10,067 nucleotides of DNA from JAABSQ01 sp964573705 (GCA_964573705.1 CAZNLT010000201.1:1-10067), one strand, 5' to 3'. Counted from the stretch's first letter, positions 1 through 6,426 are shown. Numbers and translations: made by a program. The notes: generated from the letters alone by a model not told the origin.

Positions 1-263
1 TGATCGTTTCGGATCAGGGCGGCCCCTGCGAAAACATCCTGCCGGATCAAACCGGTCTGGTGGTGCCGGGCAAGGATGCACCCCGGCTGGCGCAGGCGAT
101 TCGGGACCTCACTATCAACCCGCTCAAACGAACCGCCATGGGAACCGCGGCCCGGGAGTTCATGGAAGAACGTTCCTTTGAAAACGCCTTTATCCGCTCC
201 TGGGAAATGCTGGAGGAAGAAACCAGCGCCGCCGACCTATTCGCCTTTCAGGCCGCGGTATAA
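1..263 (+). CDS. Glycosyltransferase (GT-B, family 4-like), C-terminal fragment
   Basis: The reading frame is open from base 3 and ends at a TAA at 261-263, so only about 86 C-terminal residues are in the window and the gene starts upstream. The visible protein begins IVSDQGGPCENILPDQTGLV, followed by VPGKD, then a helix-rich tail (LAQAIRDL, REFMEER). This matches the end of GT-B glycosyltransferases of the group 1/GT4 type, where a Gly-Gly-x-x-Glu loop contacts the sugar nucleotide and is followed by a G-LV-P-G-D stretch and a helix that packs back on the N-terminal lobe. The likely role is sugar transfer to a lipid or glycan on the cytoplasmic side; donor and acceptor cannot be told from this piece. 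Its stop lies 15 nt before the radical SAM start, consistent with one operon. A GTG at 60 is internal and is not a real start. Confidence 0.8.
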   Translation, partial: IVSDQGGPCENILPDQTGLVVPGKDAPRLAQAIRDLTINPLKRTAMGTAAREFMEERSFENAFIRSWEMLEEETSAADLFAFQAAV

Positions 264-278
264 CCGGGTCAGGTTTTC

Positions 279-1679
279 ATGAAACGAATTGAACATTTCT
301 ATCAGGATGCCGCAAGCCTTCTTCGAGGTCGGATTCCGGGTCAATTGGTGATTCAACTGACCGACCACTGCAATGCCCATTGCCCCCAATGCGGAATGCG
401 CACCACGGAACCGTTCCAGCGGTCCCGGCTCTCCTCGGATGCGGTTCGGGGCATCATCGACGCTGCGGCCGAAAAAGAAGTCCGGGCACTCTCGTTTACC
501 GGAGGAGAGCCGATGCTGTTTCGCAAAGAGCTGATGGCGCTGATCCGGTATGCCGGGCAAGCGGGAATCCCCTTTCTACGAACCGGCACCAACGGGTTTT
601 TTCTCAGGGGCGGCGATCACCCCGGTTTCGAAGACCGAATCGAAGGCATTGCCGAAGCCCTGGCCGAGACGCCGCTTCGGAACTTCTGGATCAGCCTCGA
701 TTCGGCCGTACCCGCCATCCACGAATCCATGCGGGGATTTCCGGGAGTGGTCGCCGGTATTCAAAAAGCGCTTCCCATCTTCCACCGGCATGGCATCTAT
801 CCCTCGGTAAACCTGGGCATTAACCGAAACATTACCGAAGCCAGCCGGTCGGCCCCGCCCGGAGGGATGCAGGAAAACCCCGAGGAGTATGCCGCCTATT
901 TTCATGAGCAGTATCGAAATGCTTTCCGCGCCTTTTACCGGTTCGTCATCGAGCTCGGGTTCACCATCGTCAACAGCTGCTACCCCATGTCGGTGGAAGC
1001 GGATGCGGATGCCGACCGCCTGAGCCCGGTATACGCGGCCAGTTCCGAAGATGCGCTGGTGCGGTATACACCGGCGGAAAAGGCCCTGCTGTTCAAAGCC
1101 CTGCTCGACGCCATCCCGGAATTCCGATCCCGTATTCGAATCTTTTCTCCGCGGATTTCCCTGTACACCCTTCACAGACAGTATTCGGGAGAGGGGACAT
1201 TCTCCCCGTATCCCTGCCGGGGCGGCATCGATTTTTTCTTCATCGACGCCCGGGACGGCATGACCTATCCCTGCGGGTATCGGGGTCATGAAAATCTGGG
1301 GGATTTCAGAAACCTGGATCTCAATGGAATCGATAATAACAGCGGATGCCTGGAATGCGACTGGGAGTGTTTCCGGGACCCGTCGGAGCTTTTCGGCCCC
1401 TTGCTTCAGGCCCGGTCCGCGCCGGGATCGGTGCTCAGGAAATATTTCCGGGACCCGGGGTATCTTCGCCTCTGGTGGGAGGACCTCAGGTATTACCGGG
1501 CCTGTGATCTGTTCGACGGCCGGCGTCCGCCGGATTGGAAAAGGTTGCGCCGATTCGACCGGAACGGGCTTGGGGGGCAGGCGCCGCCCAATCCTTCCGG
1601 CGAATGCCTCAATATCCCTCCCAATCCTCCCCCGAATATCCCCCCGAATATTCAATGGATACCGGTGAAAGACCTGTAA
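279..1679 (+). CDS. Radical SAM protein with SPASM-like C-terminal cysteines
   Basis: The protein has 466 residues. CNAHCPQC (C31, C35, C38) is the CX3CX2C site for the 4Fe-4S cluster that cleaves S-adenosylmethionine, and TGGEP at 74-78 is the SAM-binding GGEP motif; both are diagnostic. After the barrel come C313 (YPCRGG), C332 (YPCGYRG) and the C357-x2-C360-x3-C364 cluster, a SPASM/twitch-like set that probably holds one or two auxiliary clusters. SPASM enzymes modify peptides, proteins or sugars; no precursor peptide is visible nearby, so the substrate is unknown. A preceding glycosyltransferase makes a cell-envelope or sugar-related substrate conceivable, but this is inference. The ATG at 279 has a weak TCAGG 5 nt upstream and starts 15 nt after the previous stop. 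The C-terminus is a Pro/Asn-rich low-complexity tail (about 436-458) encoded by short repeats and probably disordered. The TAA overlaps the next ATG. Confidence 0.88.
   Translation: MKRIEHFYQDAASLLRGRIPGQLVIQLTDHCNAHCPQCGMRTTEPFQRSRLSSDAVRGIIDAAAEKEVRALSFTGGEPMLFRKELMALIRYAGQAGIPFLRTGTNGFFLRGGDHPGFEDRIEGIAEALAETPLRNFWISLDSAVPAIHESMRGFPGVVAGIQKALPIFHRHGIYPSVNLGINRNITEASRSAPPGGMQENPEEYAAYFHEQYRNAFRAFYRFVIELGFTIVNSCYPMSVEADADADRLSPVYAASSEDALVRYTPAEKALLFKALLDAIPEFRSRIRIFSPRISLYTLHRQYSGEGTFSPYPCRGGIDFFFIDARDGMTYPCGYRGHENLGDFRNLDLNGIDNNSGCLECDWECFRDPSELFGPLLQARSAPGSVLRKYFRDPGYLRLWWEDLRYYRACDLFDGRRPPDWKRLRRFDRNGLGGQAPPNPSGECLNIPPNPPPNIPPNIQWIPVKDL
1629..1652 (+). repeat. 12-bp tandem repeat in the end of the radical SAM gene
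   Basis: CCCCCGAATATC is followed directly by CCCCCGAATATT. A looser relative (AATATCCCTCCCAATCCTCC) sits just before it at about 1611-1630. The repeats encode the NIPPN-type tail of the radical SAM protein, about 25 bases before its stop. A short C-rich tandem repeat is a likely slippage site; a change of 12 bases would stay in frame. Confidence 0.7.
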
Positions 1680-2236
1680 TGACCACCGCTCCGCTCAAAT
1701 CGCACCGGGTGCCGCCCTCATCCCCCTTTTCCCTCGGAATGGAAAGAAAGACCCGCGGGGCCGGTCACGAACAGATCGACAAACCAAGCCTGCGGACCCG
1801 GCTTCCAAAGGCGATAAAAGAATTTCTCAGCTTTCGCGGCGCCCCTCGAGAAATCGCCCTCGGGTTTGCGACGGGCATATTCGTGGGAATGAGCCCCTTC
1901 ATGATGTGCCATTCGGCTATGGCCATCTGCCTCGCCTCCCTTCTCAGGGGCAACCGGCTTTCCGCTGTCGCCGCCGTCTTCATCACCAACCCGGTTTCCG
2001 CGCCGCTGGTGTATGGATGGACCTACCGGGTGGGAAAGGCCTGGCTGGGGATCGAATCGGCCCGGACCCTGAATGTCGAGTTTTCACTGGAGGGGCTTCT
2101 ATCCCTTGTCCGGTGCGCGCCGGAGATCGTCTGGATTCTGACGGTGGGCGGTTTTGCGGCGGGGTTGCCCCTGGCGGTCCTGAGTTATTTTCTCTGTTAT
2201 CATGCAATCCGCCGATACCGCATCGACTCCGGCTAG
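1679..2236 (+). CDS. DUF2062 family integral membrane protein
   Basis: The protein has 185 residues from the ATG at 1679, which shares its A with the TAA of the radical SAM gene (TAATG), a classic translational-coupling arrangement. An in-frame Met at 1739 is an alternative start. A basic, probably cytosolic N-terminus (about 1-55) leads into PREIALGFATGIFVGMSPFM (56-75) and then FITNPVSAPLVYGWTYRVG (101-119). These are the two signatures of DUF2062: a G-x-SP loop after a helix, and an NP-x-x-x-P-L-Y segment. Hydrophobic stretches lie at about 60-88, 94-113 and 150-173. The family has no established reaction, but members often sit next to glycosyltransferases and other cell-surface genes, as here. 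The gene ends in TAG within a CTAG palindrome that is also the stop of the convergent kinase gene. Confidence 0.85.
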   Translation: MTTAPLKSHRVPPSSPFSLGMERKTRGAGHEQIDKPSLRTRLPKAIKEFLSFRGAPREIALGFATGIFVGMSPFMMCHSAMAICLASLLRGNRLSAVAAVFITNPVSAPLVYGWTYRVGKAWLGIESARTLNVEFSLEGLLSLVRCAPEIVWILTVGGFAAGLPLAVLSYFLCYHAIRRYRIDSG

Positions 2237-5200
2237 GTCCCTTGGGCCAGCACCTCCTGAATTTTCTCCGACAGCACCGACAGCCGATAGGGTTTATGGA
2301 TAAACCCGGCCGGCGGCGAGTCTTTGAACCGAGAGGAGACCTGTTCTTCGGTGTATCCGCTGGAAAGAAGCACCGGAACGTCTTTCCGAATGGTTCGAAT
2401 CTCCCGAAAGGTATCCTCCCCGTCCATTCGAGGCATGGACAGGTCCAGCACCACGCACCGCAATGATTGCGCCTGTTCCCGAAAAACCGCCACCGCCTCG
2501 AATCCGTCGGCAGCCGTAACCACCTCGAAGCCGAGTTTTTCCAGCATCCTTTTTCCCACCCCGAGCACCACCTCGTCATCATCCACCAGGAGGACCTTTC
2601 CGCTGCCCCGCCAGGCCTCGGCATCCTTCGGGATCGGCTTGGGCCCGGTTTTCGATTCCTTCTCCTTGGCCTGAACCGCCGGAAACACGATTCGAATTCG
2701 GCTGCCTTTTTCCGGTTCGCTGGCTACGGCAATGCCGCCGTTGTGGGCGCGAATCACCCCGAGGACTGTGGCCAGCCCCATGCCCCGGCCCATGAATTTG
2801 GTGGTGAAAAAGGGGTCGAATACCTTGGGCAGGGCCTCGGGATCGATTCCGCAGCCGGTGTCGGCCACCTCCAGAAAGATATACTCCCCTTCCGGTAATC
2901 GGGTTTTCAGGGCCGGGTGCCGGTAGCGCCGGGGATCGCAGAAACCTTTGTCTACCGTCAGGGTAATGGCGCCGCCCTCATTTCCCAGGGCTTCGGAGGC
3001 GTTCATCATCAGCTGCATGATCAGGTCTCGAACCTGAATCGGGTCTCCGTAAAGATAGGCCGATTCGACCGCCCGGTTGAAGGTCATCACCGCCTTCCTG
3101 GAGACCGAAACCTCCTCCAGCACCTCGATCATCCCTTCCACCAGATCCACCAGCTCCACGAGGGTCTTGTCGGCCTGCTTTTTACCGGTATAGGTCAGCA
3201 TCAGGGTGCTCAGCTCCGAAGCCCGCTTGGCCGATTTGCATGCTCCGAGCAGACTATGTCGAATGGGAGATTCCGCATCCAGGTGGCTCATGGCCAGGTC
3301 AATATTTCCCATAACGCCCATCAGAAGATTGTTGAAACTGTGGGCGATGCTGCCGGCCAGGACGGTGAGGCTCTCGAACTTTTGAATCTGGGTTTCCAGC
3401 TTGAGCCGCTCCGCCTCGGCCTGTTTCCGGTCGGTGATGTCCCGGAACACCACCTGAGAAGCGGGTTTGCCCATGTAATCGATGCTGGTTCCCGCCACCT
3501 CCACATCGAAGGATTCGCCGCTCAGACGAAGAAAGCGCTCTTCGATCATCGGCACCGAGGCCTTTCGGGAATACATCAGCCGAATCCGCTCCATCACCTT
3601 TTGATGGTCTTTCGGATGGACCAGATCCAGCACCGGCTTGTTCAACAGCGCATCCTTGGACGGGGAGCCGAAGGCCTTCACCGCCTCCTGGTTGACAAAG
3701 GCGACCCGTTCACCGGTATGCACCAGGATGGGAACGGGCGATCCCTCCACCAGTTTTCGGTAGCGGTGTTCGCTCTCGCGAAGGGCATCCTCCACCCGTT
3801 TCCGCTCAATGGCCAGGGCGGCCAGCTGGGCGGTGCCGCGCATGAACTCCGAGTCGGGGGCGTCCGGACGGCAGGGCCGCCGGGCCAGCATGGCCAAAAC
3901 ACCGTAAGCCTCCCCGTCCGAAGAAACAATCGGCTCGGTCCAAATGGCGCAAATACCCTGGGATTTCAGGAGCGCTTTTACACCCTTGTGCCAATCCTCC
4001 TTTTGAACATCCCCGACGACCACCCGCTTTCGCCGACAGACCTCCAGGAGCGGATGGTCCCTGAGCAGGTCCGGGTCCCCGCTGCGAATCACCTGATCGA
4101 TGGCATCGGCCAGGCCGGGCGCAATCCAGTGCCGAATTCGGCCGGTGTCGCGGTCGAACAGCAGCACCATGCCCGACATGTCCGGCTTCACCGCTTCGGA
4201 AGCCTCCACCAGGGTAGTCAAGACCTCGGGAAGAAAGACGGAGGAGGTCATCTTTTCCAGCACCCGGGATCGGCCGATTCGAATCCGTTCATTCCGTTTC
4301 TGCTCGGTGATATCCCGAATCACGCAGAGCCGGATTTTCTTCAGAATCGGGTCCGGCGCCACCTCGCAGTTGACAAGCAATTCCATGACCGAGCCTTCTT
4401 TTAGGACATACCGGCAGGGCATGTCTTTGCACCCCCGGGGACCGGTCAAAAATTCGAAGGGGTCAGCCGCGGATGCTTCACCCGGCTCCCGAATCAGAAG
4501 CGACGCCAAGGTTTCTCCGATGATCTCCTCCCGTTCATACCCCATCTTTTCCAGTAATTTGCGGTTCACATCGCAGATTCGGCCGGCTTCGTTCAGGGAG
4601 CACATCATCTCCGGCGCATTCTGAAAAACGGTGCGGTAGCGAATCTCGCTGTCCCGCAGCTCTCGGGTCCGGGCCTCCAGGATTTCCTCCACATGGAGCA
4701 AGGACCGCTCCCTTCGGGCGTTCTCGCAGAGGGTGATCAGGTAGGTCGGGTCGAAGGGCTTTCTCACATAAGCGGCGGCGCCGCTTCGCATCCAGTTGAG
4801 GGCCAGTTCGGGCCGGGGATCACTGGTAATCATCACAAAGACGGACCGGGGGTTGAGGGCCTTCATTTTCAGCAAAAGACGTTCTCCGTCCGTATCCGGC
4901 AGATGAAAATCGAGCACCGCCATCTCCGGGCGCAGGGTTTCGAACAGGCGCAGCCCTTCGGCACCGTTCGCGGCGGTATAAGCCCGGTACCCGTTGTTTT
5001 CAAAAAATGCTTTCAGAGAACCGAGCAGGGAGGTGGAATCATCCACGATCAGAACCTTGGAGGTCAGGCCCGGGACGTCTCCCCGAAGCAGGGCCCACAC
5101 CTGTTCGACAAAGCAGGCGCCGTGGATCGGCGAGGGCATAAAGGCGTTCGCCCCCAGTTCTGCCGTAATCTGGCAGGCATCCTCTCCGGAAAAGGTCGCG

Positions 5201-5511
5201 GAGTTGACCAGAATGGGGACCCGATTGAACTGGGGATATTCGGCCGAGCGAAGCAGACGGCAGAACCGCCACCCGTCGATGCCCGGCATGTGCAGATCGG
5301 TCACGATCAGATCGGGCGGTGCGTCAGGGTCCATGCGGGCCAGGGCGTCGTCGGCACTCCGGCAGGAAAGCACCTGAAGCCCGCTCTCATGGAGAAGGCC
5401 GGTCAACACCCGGAGTTGAATGATGTCGTCGTTGACCACGGCGACCCACCCGGCGTCTCCGTTGTCGGTCCGGGCCGCCTCCGTATGAATGCTTGCAGAT
5501 TGACTCGACAC
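2233..5511 (-). CDS. Soluble hybrid sensor histidine kinase/response regulator (REC-REC-PAS-GAF-PAS-HisKA-HATPase-REC)
   Basis: The 1092-residue protein has no membrane segment, so it senses inside the cell. REC1 (about 21-145) has Asp72 in TDLHMPG but N27-D28 for the acidic pair and Ser127 where Lys is usual (MPSP). REC2 (about 151-270) is complete: D157/D158, D201, T229, K251. PAS1 (about 287-405) ends in VIRDITEQKR, a GAF-like domain (about 415-570) follows, and PAS2 (about 581-698) ends in VFRDITDRKQ. The dimerisation/phosphoacceptor helix carries H724 in SIAHSFNNLL. The ATPase domain (about 815-945) has N837, DTGCGI (884-889), FDPFFTTK and GRGMGLATV. REC3 (about 970-1092) has D977/D978, D1023 and K1073. 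This predicts autophosphorylation at H724 and transfer to REC2/REC3. The GTG at 5511 is chosen because AAAGGA lies 5 nt upstream and an in-frame stop is close above. No separate output regulator lies in the window. Confidence 0.93.
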   Translation of the reverse strand: MSSQSASIHTEAARTDNGDAGWVAVVNDDIIQLRVLTGLLHESGLQVLSCRSADDALARMDPDAPPDLIVTDLHMPGIDGWRFCRLLRSAEYPQFNRVPILVNSATFSGEDACQITAELGANAFMPSPIHGACFVEQVWALLRGDVPGLTSKVLIVDDSTSLLGSLKAFFENNGYRAYTAANGAEGLRLFETLRPEMAVLDFHLPDTDGERLLLKMKALNPRSVFVMITSDPRPELALNWMRSGAAAYVRKPFDPTYLITLCENARRERSLLHVEEILEARTRELRDSEIRYRTVFQNAPEMMCSLNEAGRICDVNRKLLEKMGYEREEIIGETLASLLIREPGEASAADPFEFLTGPRGCKDMPCRYVLKEGSVMELLVNCEVAPDPILKKIRLCVIRDITEQKRNERIRIGRSRVLEKMTSSVFLPEVLTTLVEASEAVKPDMSGMVLLFDRDTGRIRHWIAPGLADAIDQVIRSGDPDLLRDHPLLEVCRRKRVVVGDVQKEDWHKGVKALLKSQGICAIWTEPIVSSDGEAYGVLAMLARRPCRPDAPDSEFMRGTAQLAALAIERKRVEDALRESEHRYRKLVEGSPVPILVHTGERVAFVNQEAVKAFGSPSKDALLNKPVLDLVHPKDHQKVMERIRLMYSRKASVPMIEERFLRLSGESFDVEVAGTSIDYMGKPASQVVFRDITDRKQAEAERLKLETQIQKFESLTVLAGSIAHSFNNLLMGVMGNIDLAMSHLDAESPIRHSLLGACKSAKRASELSTLMLTYTGKKQADKTLVELVDLVEGMIEVLEEVSVSRKAVMTFNRAVESAYLYGDPIQVRDLIMQLMMNASEALGNEGGAITLTVDKGFCDPRRYRHPALKTRLPEGEYIFLEVADTGCGIDPEALPKVFDPFFTTKFMGRGMGLATVLGVIRAHNGGIAVASEPEKGSRIRIVFPAVQAKEKESKTGPKPIPKDAEAWRGSGKVLLVDDDEVVLGVGKRMLEKLGFEVVTAADGFEAVAVFREQAQSLRCVVLDLSMPRMDGEDTFREIRTIRKDVPVLLSSGYTEEQVSSRFKDSPPAGFIHKPYRLSVLSEKIQEVLAQGT

Positions 5512-5516
5512 AGCCG

Positions 5517-5522
5517 TCCTTT
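5517..5522 (-). promoter_or_regulatory. Ribosome binding site of the hybrid kinase gene
   Basis: Read on the minus strand the sequence is AAAGGACGGCTGTG: an AAAGGA Shine-Dalgarno followed by a 5-nt spacer and GTG. It supports the GTG at 5511 as the start; the next in-frame stop upstream is at about 5545, and no ATG lies between. Confidence 0.65.
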
Positions 5523-5575
5523 CGGTTGAGAAGATTGGCGGAACCTATCGATCCGTCGGCCATGATCACCGTTTC

Positions 5576-5662
5576 GGCCACCCCAGGATATGTTGCCGGA
5601 CCGGCAAGAACTCGCTTTCGCTCAAACAGCTTCCCGGCCCGGCAAAATATCCTGGGGTGGCC
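5576..5662. repeat. Long inverted repeat (27-bp arms, 33-nt loop) in the kinase leader
   Basis: The left arm (5576-5602) begins GGCCACCCCAGGATAT. The right arm (5636-5662) ends ATATCCTGGGGTGGCC. The arms are reverse complements at 25 of 27 positions. A weaker outer pair, ATGATC at 5562-5567 and GATCAT at 5667-5672, could extend it. No T-tract follows on either strand, so it is not a standard intrinsic terminator. It lies 65 nt upstream of the kinase GTG and inside its predicted transcript. It could be a structured 5' leader, a cruciform, or a small non-autonomous inverted-repeat element; I see no obvious target-site duplication beside it. Confidence 0.85.
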
Positions 5663-5673
5663 TGCCGATCATT

Positions 5674-5695
5674 CCAGATTCAGCCAGATTCAGCC
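5674..5695. repeat. 10-bp tandem direct repeat plus A-rich tract
   Basis: CCAGATTCAG occurs twice in a row (5674-5683 and 5684-5693) and continues with CC. It is followed by an A-rich run (CAAAAACCAAAAAAAGG, to about 5711). On the minus strand that run is a T-rich tract ahead of the long inverted repeat. Only a very weak GGAT/ATCC stem precedes it on that strand, so a terminator call is not justified. Confidence 0.6.
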
Positions 5696-5760
5696 AAAAA
5701 CCAAAAAAAGGATTAAAGCCGATCCGTCCGGTCGATCTCATGGCCGCTCCCGCCGTATAG

Positions 5761-5789
5761 GGTATAGGCCATTCGCAGGTCCTTTTCAA
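5761..5789 (-). promoter_or_regulatory. Candidate sigma-70 promoter for the hybrid kinase
   Basis: On the minus strand, TTGAAA (5784-5789) is separated by 17 nt from TATACC (5761-5766). This gives 5 of 6 matches at -35 and 4 of 6 at -10 with ideal spacing. Transcription would begin near 5754, leaving a leader of about 240 nt that contains the T-rich tract and the long inverted repeat. It is a consensus match only. Confidence 0.4.
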
Positions 5790-5816
5790 TATGCGAAACA
5801 GGCAACCATTCGCATA
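5790..5816. promoter_or_regulatory. Operator-like inverted repeat TATGCGAA-N11-TTCGCATA
   Basis: TATGCGAA (5790-5797) and TTCGCATA (5809-5816) are perfect 8-bp inverted half-sites separated by 11 nt. A further copy of the half-site core, CCATTCGCA, lies at 5769-5777 and also at 5806-5814. The repeat directly abuts the -35 of the candidate minus-strand promoter and is about 60 nt upstream of the plus-strand promoter, a fitting place for a regulator of either or both divergent genes. The binding protein is unknown. Confidence 0.45.
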
Positions 5817-5839
5817 GGCAGCAGTCCACATTCTATTGC

Positions 5840-5853
5840 ATTGAAATATCAAT
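5840..5853. promoter_or_regulatory. Short AT-rich dyad ATTGA-N4-TCAAT
   Basis: ATTGA (5840-5844), AATA, TCAAT (5849-5853) form a perfect 5-bp dyad in the AT-rich stretch 26 nt upstream of the plus-strand -35. It may be an operator or an upstream promoter element; such short dyads also arise by chance in AT-rich DNA. Confidence 0.2.
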
Positions 5854-5878
5854 TACTTACCATACCCCCAATTTTATG

Positions 5879-5906
5879 TTGACAGAAACGGAAAAACCTC
5901 TACATT
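5879..5906 (+). promoter_or_regulatory. Candidate sigma-70 promoter for the thioesterase gene
   Basis: A perfect TTGACA (5879-5884) is followed after 16 nt by TACATT (5901-5906), a 4 of 6 match to TATAAT. The start point would be near 5913, giving a leader of about 54 nt. The region upstream is AT-rich compared with the rest of the window. It is the best promoter match I see here. Confidence 0.55.
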
Positions 5907-5915
5907 GAAGCGACC

Positions 5916-5932
5916 GGCGGGCATATCCCGCC
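5916..5932 (+). promoter_or_regulatory. Small GC hairpin at the 5' end of the thioesterase leader
   Basis: GGCGGG (5916-5921), loop CATAT, CCCGCC (5927-5932) form a perfect 6-bp GC stem directly after the predicted start point. No T-tract follows, so it is not a terminator. It could stabilise the 5' end of the mRNA or be an operator. Confidence 0.35.
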
Positions 5933-5966
5933 TCCGTCACCCCTGATTCGACGAACCGGATCCATT

Positions 5967-6386
5967 ATGAAAGAATCTGATGAGAAGAAATCGGCCGAGG
6001 CATTCATCGCCCGAGACCGTTTCGCGAGGGAAATGGGAATACAGCTGGTGAGGATCTCTTCCGGCAGGGCTACGGCCCGACTGGAGATTACCGAGGCCCA
6101 TCACAACGGGCTGGGGATGACCCAGGGCGGCGCTGTTTTCACCCTGGCCGACCTGGCATTTGCCGCCGCCTCCAATTCACACGGTACGGTGGCGGTGGCC
6201 ATCAACGCCTCCATTTCCTTTATGAAGGCCACGGCCGGCGGGGTCCTGACCGCCGAGGCGGAAGAGATCACCGCCAACCCGAAGCTGTCCACCTATACGG
6301 TTCGGGTGACCGACGATGCGGATGAGGTGGTGGCGATCTTTCAGGGAATGGCCTATCGAAAAAAGGAGCCGCTGGTTCCGGCATAA
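5967..6386 (+). CDS. PaaI-family hotdog-fold acyl-CoA thioesterase
   Basis: The protein has 139 residues, normal for a single hotdog domain. HHNGLGMTQGGAVFTLAD (45-62) followed by LAFAAASNS is the PaaI/4HBT signature: a loop, a Gly-Gly, then a long helix carrying Asp62, which corresponds to the catalytic acid of E. coli PaaI. VAVAINASISFMK (75-87) is the central strand and VVAIFQGMAYRKK the last strand. The His usual in the HGG motif is Gln53 here; the helix Asp is kept, so activity is still likely. Family members hydrolyse acyl- or aryl-acetyl-CoA thioesters in the cytosol as oligomers and often clear dead-end CoA esters; the substrate here is not known. The gene stands alone, transcribed divergently from the kinase, with its own promoter and terminator. 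The ATG at 5967 has only a weak upstream CCGGA as a ribosome site. Confidence 0.88.
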   Translation: MKESDEKKSAEAFIARDRFAREMGIQLVRISSGRATARLEITEAHHNGLGMTQGGAVFTLADLAFAAASNSHGTVAVAINASISFMKATAGGVLTAEAEEITANPKLSTYTVRVTDDADEVVAIFQGMAYRKKEPLVPA

Positions 6387-6390
6387 AGCC

Positions 6391-6420
6391 GGGGCGGCCG
6401 ACAGCCGCCCCAGTTTTCAA
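6391..6420 (+). terminator. Intrinsic terminator of the thioesterase gene
   Basis: GGGGCGGC (6391-6398), loop CGACA, GCCGCCCC (6404-6411) form a perfect 8-bp GC stem starting 4 nt after the stop codon and followed by AGTTTTCAATTT. The T-rich side serves the plus strand. The stem also lies just beyond the convergent minus-strand gene ending at 6427 and may partly stop that transcript, though the tract on that side is poorer. Confidence 0.75.
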
Positions 6421-6426
6421 TTTCGG

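Noticed and set aside
576..1655. Minus-strand open frame (359 codons) opposite the radical SAM gene
   Set aside because: It is antisense to a gene with clear CX3CX2C and SPASM-like motifs and has no recognisable domain or ribosome site.
1535..1678. Upstream start for the DUF2062 gene at 1535
   Set aside because: It would place 48 extra residues inside the radical SAM coding region; the ATG at 1679 in the TAATG overlap fits operon structure better.
2917..4404. Long plus-strand open frame (495 codons) opposite the hybrid kinase, and a similar one at 4693-5529
   Set aside because: Both lie wholly antisense to a kinase with complete recognisable domains. Their translations are His/Gln/Gly-rich low-information sequence typical of shadow frames in GC-rich DNA.
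5387..5581. Short minus-strand open frame overlapping the kinase start (64 codons)
   Set aside because: It overlaps the kinase N-terminus in another frame, has no recognisable content and no clear ribosome site.
5576..5662. Insertion sequence or transposase-bearing element
   Set aside because: There is no transposase gene and no clear target-site duplication next to the arms; it is reported only as an inverted repeat.
5696..5725. Possible minus-strand terminator (T-rich run after a GGAT/ATCC stem)
   Set aside because: The stem is only 4 bp with an 8-nt loop, too weak to call, although the T-rich run itself is real.
5622..5852. Small minus-strand open frame in the intergenic region (76 codons)
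   Set aside because: It runs through promoter-like DNA and into the inverted repeat, with no ribosome site or conserved-looking motif.
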